From positions 1 through 39,499 of the forward strand of contig VAXH01000065.1 in the NCBI GenBank assembly GCA_005883955.1: a stretch of 39,499 nucleotides of DNA, read 5' to 3'. The DNA comes from Actinomycetota bacterium. GTDB taxonomy: Bacteria > Actinomycetota > Thermoleophilia > Gaiellales > Gaiellaceae. Both the position numbers and the translations under genes were made by a program. Positions within the stretch are counted from its first letter, which is position 1, and every line of letters starts with the position of its first letter. The notes under the pieces are model-generated. The model saw only the letters and a list, made by a program, of their open reading frames with translations. It searched no databases and was not told where the DNA came from. Of this stretch, positions 7,022-14,928 are shown one piece after another.

Positions 7022-8043
7022 GGCCCGAGCTTCTCTGCCAGGTACTTGACCGCGAGCGGATAGCGGTACTCGATGCCGGCGTGCGTGCCGTCGAACAGCT
7101 CGAAGAAGTAGTCGCTGATACCGATCTCCTCGAGCGCGCGTCGGAAGGCTTCGGCGCCGAGATCGAGGTAGACGTCGTCGCGGTTGCCGGCGTCGATGTA
7201 GATCGCCTTCTGCGACCGCAGCGCATCGGCGTAACGGGGAACCATCCGCACCGGGTCCCAGGCGAGCCAGCGCTCCCAGATCTCAGGTTTGAGCTCGCCG
7301 GTCAGGGGCTCGTACGGGATGTGGATCGTCCCGTCCTCGTCGGCGGAGTAGCACGCGGCCATACACCAGTCGTTCAGGAGTGCGTGGTCGGCCTTCTTCG
7401 AGAACGGCGGCCGGGAGCGCAAGTCCTCCCAGAACCGGTCGAAGGAGCCGTCGTACTCGTCGCGCAGCGCGCGTGCGGAGGTGCGGAAGTCCGGCAGGTA
7501 GCAGGTCTCGAAAAGCGCGTCGCCCGCGTGCGTGGCGAAGCCGCCGAAGAGGTCGGGGCGCAGCATCGGCGTCACCATCGCGCCGTAGCCGCCGCTCGAC
7601 TTCCCGGCGATCCCGCGGTTCCCGGCGTCGGCGCGCGTGCGATAGCTCGCGTCCACCCAGGGGACGATCTCGTCGCAGAGGTAGGTGTGGTAGCGGCCCG
7701 TGCCCGGCGAGTCGAGAAACTGGCTGCCGCCGAGCGAAGTCCAGGCGTCGACCCAGACCAGCACCGCCGGCGGCGCCTCGCCCGCGGCGAAGAGCTCGTC
7801 CATCAGCTCCGGCGGGTTCTTGCGGAACGCCGCGCGGTTGCGCCACATGTCGAGCTGGCCCGTCAGGCCTTGGATCAGGTAGATCGACGGGTAGCGGCGC
7901 TCGCGCTCGTCGTCGTAGCCGGGCGGCACGTAGATCCAGAGCGGCCGCACGTGCGGGTCGCCGAGGACGTTCCCTCTCAGGGCCTCGCTCTCGAAAGAGT
8001 GTTCTTCGAAGCGGCCGGCAACGTCTGCGGACCAGGGCAGCAC
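7018..8043 (-). CDS. Alpha/beta-hydrolase esterase (esterase D / enterochelin-esterase-like)
   Basis: This 341-residue protein has the fold of the putative esterase family (PF00756). RYPSIYLIQGLTGQ leads to the oxyanion strand, GIAGKSSGGYGAM carries the nucleophile (Ser149 in G-K-S-S-G), a DAGNRDD segment may supply the acid, and FELFDGTHAGIEYRYP supplies the histidine. Relatives include carboxylesterases, S-formylglutathione hydrolases and mycolyltransferases. No signal peptide is visible, so a cytoplasmic role is likely. It begins with GTG and lacks a clear ribosome-binding site. The stop overlaps the amidase start, hinting at joint action on a cell-envelope substrate. The substrate is not identified. 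Confidence 0.8.
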   Translation of the reverse strand: MLPWSADVAGRFEEHSFESEALRGNVLGDPHVRPLWIYVPPGYDDERERRYPSIYLIQGLTGQLDMWRNRAAFRKNPPELMDELFAAGEAPPAVLVWVDAWTSLGGSQFLDSPGTGRYHTYLCDEIVPWVDASYRTRADAGNRGIAGKSSGGYGAMVTPMLRPDLFGGFATHAGDALFETCYLPDFRTSARALRDEYDGSFDRFWEDLRSRPPFSKKADHALLNDWCMAACYSADEDGTIHIPYEPLTGELKPEIWERWLAWDPVRMVPRYADALRSQKAIYIDAGNRDDVYLDLGAEAFRRALEEIGISDYFFELFDGTHAGIEYRYPLAVKYLAEKLGP

Positions 8044-8116
8044 CAGGGCAAACTAGCCGCTGACTCTCCACGGCGGCGAGGGAGAGGAATCCGCCGCCGT
8101 GGACGTCAGCGTGGGC

Positions 8117-8446
8117 TCATCTGAGCCACGGCGCGAGAAACCGTTCGATGTCGCGGCAGCCTTGCGGGTTGGGCAGCCAGCCCTGCGCCCGCTTGTCCGC
8201 GACGACGACGAGCGTCGGGATCGTCTCGATCTTGAACCGCTCGACCAGTTCGGCGTTGGCGTCGGCGTCGACGCGCAGGAGCTCGAAGGTGTCGTGATTG
8301 GACCGCCTTTGCAGAACCTGCGCGAGGAAACCCTCGACGCGACGGCAGCGTCCCGACGACGCCGAATGGAAGAAGAGCAGGCTCGGCTTCGTGCGGACGA
8401 CCTTGTTCCGCGGGGGCTTGCTCGTTTGAGCCGGCTGCGTCGTCAT
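8117..8446 (-). CDS. Thioredoxin-fold protein with single active-site Cys
   Basis: The 109-residue protein has the thioredoxin pattern: SLLFFHSASSGRCRRVEGF at the redox site, LLRVDADANAELVERFKI, and the cis-proline motif ETIPTLVVV. The usual W-C-G-P-C is replaced by S-S-G-R-C, leaving only the second cysteine, so a normal dithiol exchange is unlikely. It could act as a monothiol reductase, a glutathionylation partner or a non-catalytic adaptor. Its ATG overlaps the end of the upstream STAS gene by four bases, so the two are made together. Confidence 0.72.
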   Translation of the reverse strand: MTTQPAQTSKPPRNKVVRTKPSLLFFHSASSGRCRRVEGFLAQVLQRRSNHDTFELLRVDADANAELVERFKIETIPTLVVVADKRAQGWLPNPQGCRDIERFLAPWLR

Positions 8447-8862
8447 GCCGCCTCCATGCCGCCTCCGGCGGACGTCAACGGGCGATTGCGCTCCGCGAAG
8501 GGAGGCCGGGGGACGAGCTCGGCGAGGGCGTCATGGAGGGTCGCGTAGGTTCGAAGAACCCGGTTGAGACCAGTCACCTCCACGATCCGTCGTGTGCGCG
8601 GATCGTTCGTCACGAGGACGAGGGAGTGGCCGCGACCCTCCAGACGCTTGGTTTCCCGGACGAGGACAGCAAGCGCGGCAGAATCGAGGAAGCTGATCTC
8701 GGACAGGTCAACAAGGACCGTGTCCGCCCCCACGGTGCCAGCTTCCTCGATCCGAGCTTGGAGGCACTCGGCGGTGTAGGAGTCGAGCTCACCCGACACC
8801 GAGACGAGTGCCAGCTCGCGCGTAAGAGTCGCTACCGCCGCACGGAACTCGTCCAGGTACAC
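8443..8862 (-). CDS. STAS-domain anti-sigma factor antagonist
   Basis: This 139-residue protein is a single STAS domain of the SpoIIAA/RsbV type. The key motif is LVDLSEISFLDSAALAVLV, in which the Ser of D-S-A is the site that a partner kinase would phosphorylate to switch the protein off. An ALVSVSGELDSY segment forms the first strands. Such proteins bind anti-sigma kinases and free an alternative sigma factor. The tail of about 25 residues is Pro/Arg-rich. The start is GTG. No anti-sigma kinase is adjacent, so the partner must be elsewhere. Confidence 0.85.
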   Translation of the reverse strand: MYLDEFRAAVATLTRELALVSVSGELDSYTAECLQARIEEAGTVGADTVLVDLSEISFLDSAALAVLVRETKRLEGRGHSLVLVTNDPRTRRIVEVTGLNRVLRTYATLHDALAELVPRPPFAERNRPLTSAGGGMEAA

Positions 8863-8871
8863 GCCGCGAGC

Positions 8872-9546
8872 CTAAGGCGCACTCCGCAAGCCGCGCTTCA
8901 GCGGCCGCTCCGGGTGGGCCGGGTTGCGCTCGATCTTGCGGCGGATGTTCGAGACGTGCAGGTCGCACGCCCGCTCGTCGCCGACGTAGGAGCTGTTCCA
9001 GAGGTGGCCCATGATCTCGCGCCGTGAGAAGACGCGTCCCGGCTGGCCGGCGAGAAGCGCGAGCAGCTTCAGCTCGAACGCCGTCAACGGCACGTGCTCA
9101 TCAGCGAGATGGACCTCGTGCTTCGCCAGATCGAGCTCGAGCTCTCCGACTCGGAGGGTCGTGATGCTCTCGCGATTGTCGAGCTTGCGTCTGCGGAGCA
9201 GCGCCCGAACCCGCGCCACGAGCTCGGGCATCGAGAACGGCTTCGGCACGTAGTCGTCGGCTCCGACTTCGAGCCCGAGCACCCGGTCGACCTCGCCGTC
9301 CTTCGCGGTCAGCATCAAGATCGGGACCGCGCTCTCTTCGCGCAGGCGCCGGCAGACCTCCACGCCGGAGAGTCCCGGCAGCATCAGATCCAGCACGAGC
9401 AGGTCATAGGGCCGAGCCCGGGCCTGCTGGAGCGCCGCATCGCCGTCGGCCACCGCCTCGACTTCGAAACCCTCGGCCTTGAGCGCGTACTCCACCGCCT
9501 CCGCGATCGCCGGCTCGTCCTCGACGATCAGGATCCGCTCCGGCAT
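8872..9546 (-). CDS. OmpR/PhoB-family response regulator
   Basis: The ATG at 9546 begins MPERILIVEDEPAIAEAVEYAL. The receiver domain has the acidic pair, the phospho-acceptor Asp53 (LLVLDLMLPGLSG), the conserved Thr (ILMLTAKD) and Lys (YVPKPFS). A winged-helix DNA-binding domain follows (LTAFELKLLALLAGQPGRVFSRREI, then CDLHVSNIRRKIE). The protein is 224 residues and ends RPLKRGLRSAP, without the usual R-G-x-G-Y beta hairpin that closes the PhoB wing, so the extreme C-terminus looks altered. The start overlaps the kinase stop (TGATG). Its partner is clearly the histidine kinase upstream. Confidence 0.92.
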   Translation of the reverse strand: MPERILIVEDEPAIAEAVEYALKAEGFEVEAVADGDAALQQARARPYDLLVLDLMLPGLSGVEVCRRLREESAVPILMLTAKDGEVDRVLGLEVGADDYVPKPFSMPELVARVRALLRRRKLDNRESITTLRVGELELDLAKHEVHLADEHVPLTAFELKLLALLAGQPGRVFSRREIMGHLWNSSYVGDERACDLHVSNIRRKIERNPAHPERPLKRGLRSAP

Positions 9547-10523
9547 CAGTTGATGATCTTCGCGCTCGGCACCGCGACGCGCACTCGCGTCCCAGAGCCC
9601 AGCTCGGACTCGAGCTCGATCGTCCCCCCGATCGCGTGCACAGCCTCTGCGGCGATCGCGAGACCGAGGCCGAAGCCGTCGGTGCCGTTCGAGGAACGAT
9701 AGAACCGTTGGAACGCCCGCGCACATTCCTCGTCGCTCATGCCCGGGCCGGTGTCGCGGATCTCGATCCGGGTCGTGGAGCTGTTCTGCCGGGCTTCGAG
9801 CACGATCTCACCGGTCCGGGTGTGCTTGGCCGAGTTTTCGGCCACGTTCGCGATCGCCCGCTGCAGGAGATCGCGATCCGCGAGCGCTCCGGTCTGCTCG
9901 GACGAGCGAACCGAGACTTCCACGCCGCTGACGGGGTCGAGACGGCCGGCGATCTCTTCCAGAAGCGGCCGGACCGGCACGACGGTCATGCGCGGCTGCT
10001 CGACGCCGGTTTGAAGCCGGGCGAGGACGAGCAGCGACCTCGCGAGCCGCGAGAGCCGCTCGCTGTGCACGCGGATGTGCTTGAGGAAGCGGTCGCGCGC
10101 CTCAGGGATGTCCTTGGCGCCGCTTTCCAGCACGTCCATGACGCTGACGATCGCCGCCAGCGGAGTTCGCAGCTCGTGGGCGGCGTTCTCGACGAACTCG
10201 CGCTCGCTCTGGCGGGCGCGCTCGCGCTCGGTGACGTCCTCGACGATCAGGATCGCGCTCTCGGTCGACGTCGGAGGAAGCCCTTCGATCCAGAAGAAGC
10301 TGCGGTCGGTCTCGACGAGCGTGCCGCCCGGCGGGGGGCCGGAGCCGAAGAGGGTCGCCGCGAACTCCCTCAGCGAGAAGTCAGGCCACGGATCCGGCAG
10401 CGGCTCGCCCGGTGAGTCCGCTCCGAGCAGACGCTCGGCGGCCGGGTTCGCATACTCGATCAGCAGCTCGGAATCGACCAAGACGACGCCCTGGGGAAGC
10501 TGCGCCAAGACGCGCTCAGGCAT
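9546..10523 (-). CDS. PAS-containing sensor histidine kinase
   Basis: This 325-residue kinase has no membrane segments. Residues 1-100 form a PAS-like domain (QLPQGVVLVDSELLIEYANPAAERLLG). The dimerisation and phosphorylation box is FVENAAHELRTPLAA with His116. The ATP-binding domain shows the N box (ENSAKHT), G1 (DTGPGM) and G2 (GFGLGLAIA). It resembles PhoR-like soluble kinases. It probably phosphorylates the OmpR-type regulator encoded immediately downstream, with which it overlaps by one base. The PAS ligand cannot be inferred. Confidence 0.92.
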   Translation of the reverse strand: MPERVLAQLPQGVVLVDSELLIEYANPAAERLLGADSPGEPLPDPWPDFSLREFAATLFGSGPPPGGTLVETDRSFFWIEGLPPTSTESAILIVEDVTERERARQSEREFVENAAHELRTPLAAIVSVMDVLESGAKDIPEARDRFLKHIRVHSERLSRLARSLLVLARLQTGVEQPRMTVVPVRPLLEEIAGRLDPVSGVEVSVRSSEQTGALADRDLLQRAIANVAENSAKHTRTGEIVLEARQNSSTTRIEIRDTGPGMSDEECARAFQRFYRSSNGTDGFGLGLAIAAEAVHAIGGTIELESELGSGTRVRVAVPSAKIIN

Positions 10524-10569
10524 AGTCGCACCCTTTCGTCGAGACCCTTCGCTATCGATGATAGCCCTG

Positions 10570-11511
10570 CTACTGGGCCAAAAGGCGAATCAGCATCTGC
10601 GCGTTCGTCGGCGCCTGTGCGACGAATCCATCCTTCTCGTTCTCGGCCGCTTCGGGCAGCGGCGGCGACGGCATCGCCGAACGGCCGTTGTTGTTGAACA
10701 TCGCATAGACGGTCTGCGTCTCGCCGGCGAGCTCCTGCAGCCGCGGCACCCACTCGCGCAGCTCTTCCGCGGAGTAGAGGTAGTCGAAGCGCTCGGCCGC
10801 GCTTCCTGTCCGCTTGTTCCAGGTCTCGGCGTTGCGGCCGTGGAAGCGGACGTAGGCGGTTTCGCTCGTGGCGGCGACGAGCGTGGGGAGGACGTTCTTG
10901 CCGCCGGTTTGCGGCGCGTCAACCGTGACGTAGGTCATCCCGCGTTGCTTGAGCAAGCGGAGGGTCTCGGCGCGATTCTGCTCGTCGAGCCAGCTGGCGT
11001 GGCGGAACTCGATCAGTATCTCCTCGCCGGGAAGCTGCTCCTGCGACCACTCCAGGTACTCGAGCGACTGGGGCTTGTAGACGACGTAGGACGGGAACTG
11101 CATCAGGATCCCGCCGAGCTTTCCGGCTGAGCGAAGCGGCTCGAGCGCCTCGCGGAAGCGTCGGAACACCTCAGAGCGGTACTCGCGCGGCGGCCGGTCG
11201 ACGCGGCCGCGAGCATCGGTGGGAACGTCGCGGAGGTCGGGCGGCAGCTGGTCGACCTTGACCGGATGCCGCGTCATGACCCCGAACGCCTTCACGTGCA
11301 TCGTGAACCCGGCCGGCGTCCGCTCGGCCCAGTTCTCGACCATCGCGGGGTCCGGCAGCCGGTAGTAGGTGGAGTTCGCCTCGACGACATCGAAGTGCTC
11401 GGCGTAGTAGCGCAGCCGCTCCTCCCCGGACTTGATGCCCTTGGGGTACCAAACCTTGGTCAGCGTCTCGTCCGCCCAGGAGCAGACTCCGACTCGGATT
11501 GGCGCAGCCAC
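10570..11511 (-). CDS. DUF72 (YecE-like) protein
   Basis: The 313-residue protein starts with GTG and reads IRVGVCSWADETLTKVWYP, the typical start of DUF72 proteins, a TIM-barrel family of unproven function. Other family marks are EANSTYYRLP, ILMQFPSYVVYKP, ILIEFRHASWLDE, TAYVRFHGRN and VYAMFNNNGRSAM. The barrel resembles sugar-phosphate isomerases and endonuclease IV, and an enzymatic role with a metal has been suggested for the family. It is upstream of the two-component pair in the same orientation with a 46-base gap. Confidence 0.88.
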   Translation of the reverse strand: MAAPIRVGVCSWADETLTKVWYPKGIKSGEERLRYYAEHFDVVEANSTYYRLPDPAMVENWAERTPAGFTMHVKAFGVMTRHPVKVDQLPPDLRDVPTDARGRVDRPPREYRSEVFRRFREALEPLRSAGKLGGILMQFPSYVVYKPQSLEYLEWSQEQLPGEEILIEFRHASWLDEQNRAETLRLLKQRGMTYVTVDAPQTGGKNVLPTLVAATSETAYVRFHGRNAETWNKRTGSAAERFDYLYSAEELREWVPRLQELAGETQTVYAMFNNNGRSAMPSPPLPEAAENEKDGFVAQAPTNAQMLIRLLAQ

Positions 11512-11661
11512 GATCAGATGCTACGGGGCGCGGTGATACCCTCTAGAGGCAAAGCCGGACGCCCGCTTGGCGTCTTCTGGTCCCTCAGCCGCTCTCCAGC
11601 CTTGGTGCTGGCGGCGCTTCAGAGGTCTCCGCCCGGCGCCCCACAGCAGGAAGGACCAGCG

Positions 11662-11994
11662 ATGTCTGTCTCCCTCGAGCGACTGGCGCGCAACCAAGCC
11701 TTGTTCCGGGAAGTCAACGAACGCCTGCTCGAGCTTGCCGACGGTTTCCATGACGGCTCGATGCAGTTCATCTGCGAGTGCAGCCAGGAGGACTGCACCG
11801 AGACCTTGACACTGAGTCACGAACAGTACGAGTCGGTCCGCGCCCACTCGACGTTCTTCGTGATCTCGACCGGCCACGAGATTCTCGAGGTCGAGAAGGT
11901 CATCGACCACAACAACGGCTACACGATCGTCCAGAAGGTGACCGCGAGCGACTATGCCATCGCGACCGATCCCCGTCGCCGCGACGGCGGCTGA
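11662..11994 (+). CDS. Cys-motif hypothetical protein, first tandem copy
   Basis: The ATG at 11662 has AGGAAGGA 6 bases upstream, which decides the start over a long upstream extension. The 110-residue protein has an N-terminal helix (RNQALFREVNERLLELADGF) and then FICECSQEDCTETLTLSHEQYESVR, ending in a GHEILEVEKVI strand. The C-x-C-x4-C motif with nearby acidic residues suggests a small metal site. Similar short proteins are common in actinobacteria but have no known role. The next gene is a paralogue that overlaps its stop by one base. Confidence 0.75.
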   Translation: MSVSLERLARNQALFREVNERLLELADGFHDGSMQFICECSQEDCTETLTLSHEQYESVRAHSTFFVISTGHEILEVEKVIDHNNGYTIVQKVTASDYAIATDPRRRDGG

Positions 11995-12302
11995 TGGAGG
12001 GGAGTGCCCGTAACGACTGGTTGATCGAGAACCAGCAGACGGTGAGGAGCGCGAACGAGCGGCTGCAAGCGGTCGCGGCCGGCGTCGTCCCCACGGACCA
12101 GCTCGTCCCGTTTCTCTGCGAGTGCGCGGACGGGTCCTGCTTGGGACGCGTGGACATGAAAGTCGCCGAATACGACGAGATTCATTCGGACCGCGATCGG
12201 TACTCGATCATCCACGATCACGAACTCGCCAACGGCGAAGCCGTGATCGAGGAGCGTGCGCTCTTCGACGTCGTCAGCAAACGAATGAATCAGGCGGTCT
12301 GA
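11994..12302 (+). CDS. Cys-motif hypothetical protein, second tandem copy
   Basis: This 102-residue protein starts at an ATG overlapping the previous stop (TGATG). It repeats the neighbour's plan: helix (ENQQTVRSANERLQAVAAG), the Cys motif FLCECADGSCLGRVDMKVAEYDEIH, and a HDHELANGEAVIEE strand. The C-x-C-x4-C spacing is kept while most other residues differ, so this is an old tandem duplication. The 3' end overlaps the convergent hybrid kinase gene by 13 bases. Its function is unknown; the location next to a multi-gene phosphorelay is suggestive only. Confidence 0.72.
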   Translation: MEGSARNDWLIENQQTVRSANERLQAVAAGVVPTDQLVPFLCECADGSCLGRVDMKVAEYDEIHSDRDRYSIIHDHELANGEAVIEERALFDVVSKRMNQAV

Positions 12303-13765
12303 ACGACCGCGGCGCTGCGATCGCCACTGGCCGCTGCCGGGACCGGTAGGTCGACGACGAAGGTGGAGCCCTTGCCCTCTTCGGAGCTGACCGAGAGGCG
12401 GCCTTCCATCCGGCGGACGAGCTCCCGGCAGATGTAGAGGCCGAGCCCGGTGCCTCCGACACCGCGGGCGAGCCCGGGGTCGACGCGGTAGAACTTGCCG
12501 AAGATCCGCCGTTGCTCGAGCGGCGCGATGCCGATCCCTTCGTCACGGACGGCGATGCGTACGCCCCCGTCGCGCGCCTCGACCGCCACCTCGACGCGGC
12601 CGCCGTCGGGGGAGTACTTGACCGCGTTGTCGACCAGGTTGATCAGCACCTGCCGGAGCCGGTCCGGGTCGCCGGCGATCGAGTCGAGCGCGTCGGGGAC
12701 GGTGAGCTTGAAGGAGATGTCGTCCCGCGAGGCAAAGCAGGCGCGCATCTCCGCGACTACATCACGCGCCAGCGCGCGGAGATCGATTCCGTTCTCGCCC
12801 ATCGTCAGCTGGCCGGAATCGAGCTTGTTCGCGAAGAGAATGTCGTCGGCGATCCGGCTCAGGCGCTCGGACTCGTGCGCGATCACGTCGAGCAAGCGCT
12901 TCTTATCGGACTCCACGAGCTCGACGTCCTCCCTCAGCAGGGTCTGGGCCGATCCGTAGATCGCGGCGAGCGGTGTTCGCAGCTCGTGTGAGACGGTCGC
13001 GATGAACTCACCCTTGAGCTCGTCGAGGGCGCGCTCCTCGGTCAGGCTGCGGAAGGCGTAGACAATCCCATCGCTGAAGCTGACGCCGGAGATCGAGAGC
13101 CAGACCTCGCGGCCGTCGAGCTCGAGCGGTACCACCTTGGCCTCGAGACTGCCCGGGCCGGGGATGTTCGCGATCGGGATCAGCGGCGCGACGACCTCCC
13201 AGCCCGGCAGCGTCTCGCCGGCGGGCCGCCCGAGCGCCTGCTCGGCAGGGATGCCGGTGATCGCCTGCGCAGCGGGATTCCAGTGTCGGATAATCCCCCG
13301 GTCGTCCACCAGAGAGACTCCGTCGTCGACGTGTTCCAGCACGCGCGCATGGCGCTCGAGCGCCAGCCGCTGCTGCTCCACCTCGCGGTCGAGCCGGCGA
13401 AGCTGGATCGCGCGCTCGAGCGAGGCGATGAAGTAGTCCCGGTCGATCGGCTTCTGGACGAAGTCGTAGGCGCCGCCGCGGAGCGCCTGGACCGCGAGAT
13501 CGCGCTCGCCGTGGCCGGTGATCATCAGTGTGGGCGTCGTCGGGCGCAGCTCGCGGATCTCGTGCAGCAATGCGAGCCCGTCCATGCCGGGCATCTTGAT
13601 GTCGCTGACGATCGCGTCGTAATCCGTCTCCCGGATCCGTTCGAGCGCCTCGGTCGCGGTTTCTGAGGTGTCGATCTGGATCTCGTCCATCCGCAGCCGC
13701 AGCGCCTGGGGGAGCGCGTCGAGCAGCGCTCTGTCGTCGTCGACCAGGAGGATTCTCGCGCTCAC
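12290..13765 (-). CDS. Receiver-PAS-histidine kinase hybrid
   Basis: This 491-residue cytoplasmic protein has a receiver domain at residues 3-120 (phospho-acceptor Asp55 in IVSDIKMPGMDG, Lys in FVQKPIDRD), a coiled linker, a PAS domain at about 140-240 (VLEHVDDGVSLVDDRG), the HisKA box FIATVSHELRTPL with His260, and an ATPase domain with N box (NLVDNAVKYS), G1 (DEGIGIA) and G2 (GGTGLGLYI). A receiver at the N-terminus means the kinase can be controlled by phosphate from another kinase, probably the one encoded just upstream. The GTG start overlaps the upstream stop by four bases. Confidence 0.93.
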   Translation of the reverse strand: MSARILLVDDDRALLDALPQALRLRMDEIQIDTSETATEALERIRETDYDAIVSDIKMPGMDGLALLHEIRELRPTTPTLMITGHGERDLAVQALRGGAYDFVQKPIDRDYFIASLERAIQLRRLDREVEQQRLALERHARVLEHVDDGVSLVDDRGIIRHWNPAAQAITGIPAEQALGRPAGETLPGWEVVAPLIPIANIPGPGSLEAKVVPLELDGREVWLSISGVSFSDGIVYAFRSLTEERALDELKGEFIATVSHELRTPLAAIYGSAQTLLREDVELVESDKKRLLDVIAHESERLSRIADDILFANKLDSGQLTMGENGIDLRALARDVVAEMRACFASRDDISFKLTVPDALDSIAGDPDRLRQVLINLVDNAVKYSPDGGRVEVAVEARDGGVRIAVRDEGIGIAPLEQRRIFGKFYRVDPGLARGVGGTGLGLYICRELVRRMEGRLSVSSEEGKGSTFVVDLPVPAAASGDRSAAVVQTA

Positions 13766-14928
13766 AGCAGCGGCTCCTCTGGCGGCTCCTCCTCTGCGAA
13801 CGGCAGCTCGACGATGAAGGTCGCGCCCTTGCCCGGCCGGCTCTCCACCGAGATCTCGCCGCCGTACTCCTTGAGGATGCTGTAGGTGATCGACAGGCCG
13901 AGACCGGTTCCCGTCCCGACCTCCTTCGTCGTGAAGAACGGATCGAAGATCCGCTGCTGGAGCTCGGCCGGGATCCCGGGCCCGGTGTCCGAGAAGGCGA
14001 TCCTGATCAGCTCGTCGTCGCGGCTCGAGGCGACCCGGATGGTCTTGCGCTTGGCATCGGCGAGCGCGTCGCGGGCGTTCGTCAACAGGTTGATGAAGAC
14101 CTGCTCGAGCTGAATCGGATTGGCGACGACGAGGAGCTCCTCGGGGCAGAGCTCGAGCTCGACCTCGATCCCGCGCAGGCGAAGTTGTTCGTGCACGAGC
14201 AGGAGCGAGCGCTCGATCACGTCGTCGACGTCGACCTGCTCGATGCTGACCCGGGCGGCCCGGCCGAAGGTACGTAGGTGGGAGATGATCGCGGTCGCCT
14301 TCCGGACCTGCTCCATCGCCTTCTCGAGATCGCGGACGAGCGGCTCGGCGTCGTCCTCTCCGAGCCTGATCCGGTCGATCACGTTGCCGACGTAGAGGCC
14401 GATGTTGTTGAGCGGGTTGTTCAGCTCGTGCGCGACACCGGTGGTCAGCTCACCGAGCGTTGCGAGCTTGCCCGCCTGGACGAGCTGCTCCTGCTTGTCG
14501 CGCAGCTCGTGCTCGCGGCGCTCCATCTCCTGCGTCGTCTCACGCAGGTCGCCCATGATGTGGATCATCGCCTTGCGGCTGTCGCCGAGCCGGAGGTTGG
14601 ACTCATGCGAGTCCTTGAGGATGTGGAGCAGGGCGCGGCGGGAATTGTCGAGGCGCTCGGTCTGCCGGGCAAGCCGGCTGCGGTCGTGCTCGTAGTCGCC
14701 GAGAATATGGAGCATCGCCTTGCGCTGGTCGGCGAGCTTCTGGTTCGACTCGTTCAGGTCGCCCATGATGTGGACGAGCGCTCGCCGCCGCTCCTCGGCC
14801 CGCCGGACACGAGCCTGGAGCTGCTCGATCTGCTCGCGCAGTGCTGCCGGGTCGAGCTCCGCCCCGCCGTTGCCCGCATCCCCGTTGCCGGCGTTCCCGG
14901 CGTCGAGCCCCTCAGGTTCTGCGCTCAT
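13762..14928 (-). CDS. Histidine kinase with heptad-spaced HI(M/L)GD repeats
   Basis: The 388-residue protein has a low-complexity Gly/Asn start, then a long coiled coil at about 30-150 containing four copies of R-R/K-A-L/M-x-H-I-M/L-x-D, with the HI pairs at residues 53, 74, 102 and 123. HisKA follows (TTGVAHELNNPL, His167), then the ATPase domain with N box (NLLTNARDAL), G1 (DTGPGIP) and G2 (GTGTGLGLSI). The H-E-L-N-N-P-L box is of the NtrB/HPK4 type. There is no own sensor domain, so input likely comes from the PAS-repeat protein encoded upstream, whose stop overlaps this start by one base. Output may pass to the receiver of the downstream hybrid. Confidence 0.93.
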   Translation of the reverse strand: MSAEPEGLDAGNAGNGDAGNGGAELDPAALREQIEQLQARVRRAEERRRALVHIMGDLNESNQKLADQRKAMLHILGDYEHDRSRLARQTERLDNSRRALLHILKDSHESNLRLGDSRKAMIHIMGDLRETTQEMERREHELRDKQEQLVQAGKLATLGELTTGVAHELNNPLNNIGLYVGNVIDRIRLGEDDAEPLVRDLEKAMEQVRKATAIISHLRTFGRAARVSIEQVDVDDVIERSLLLVHEQLRLRGIEVELELCPEELLVVANPIQLEQVFINLLTNARDALADAKRKTIRVASSRDDELIRIAFSDTGPGIPAELQQRIFDPFFTTKEVGTGTGLGLSITYSILKEYGGEISVESRPGKGATFIVELPFAEEEPPEEPLL

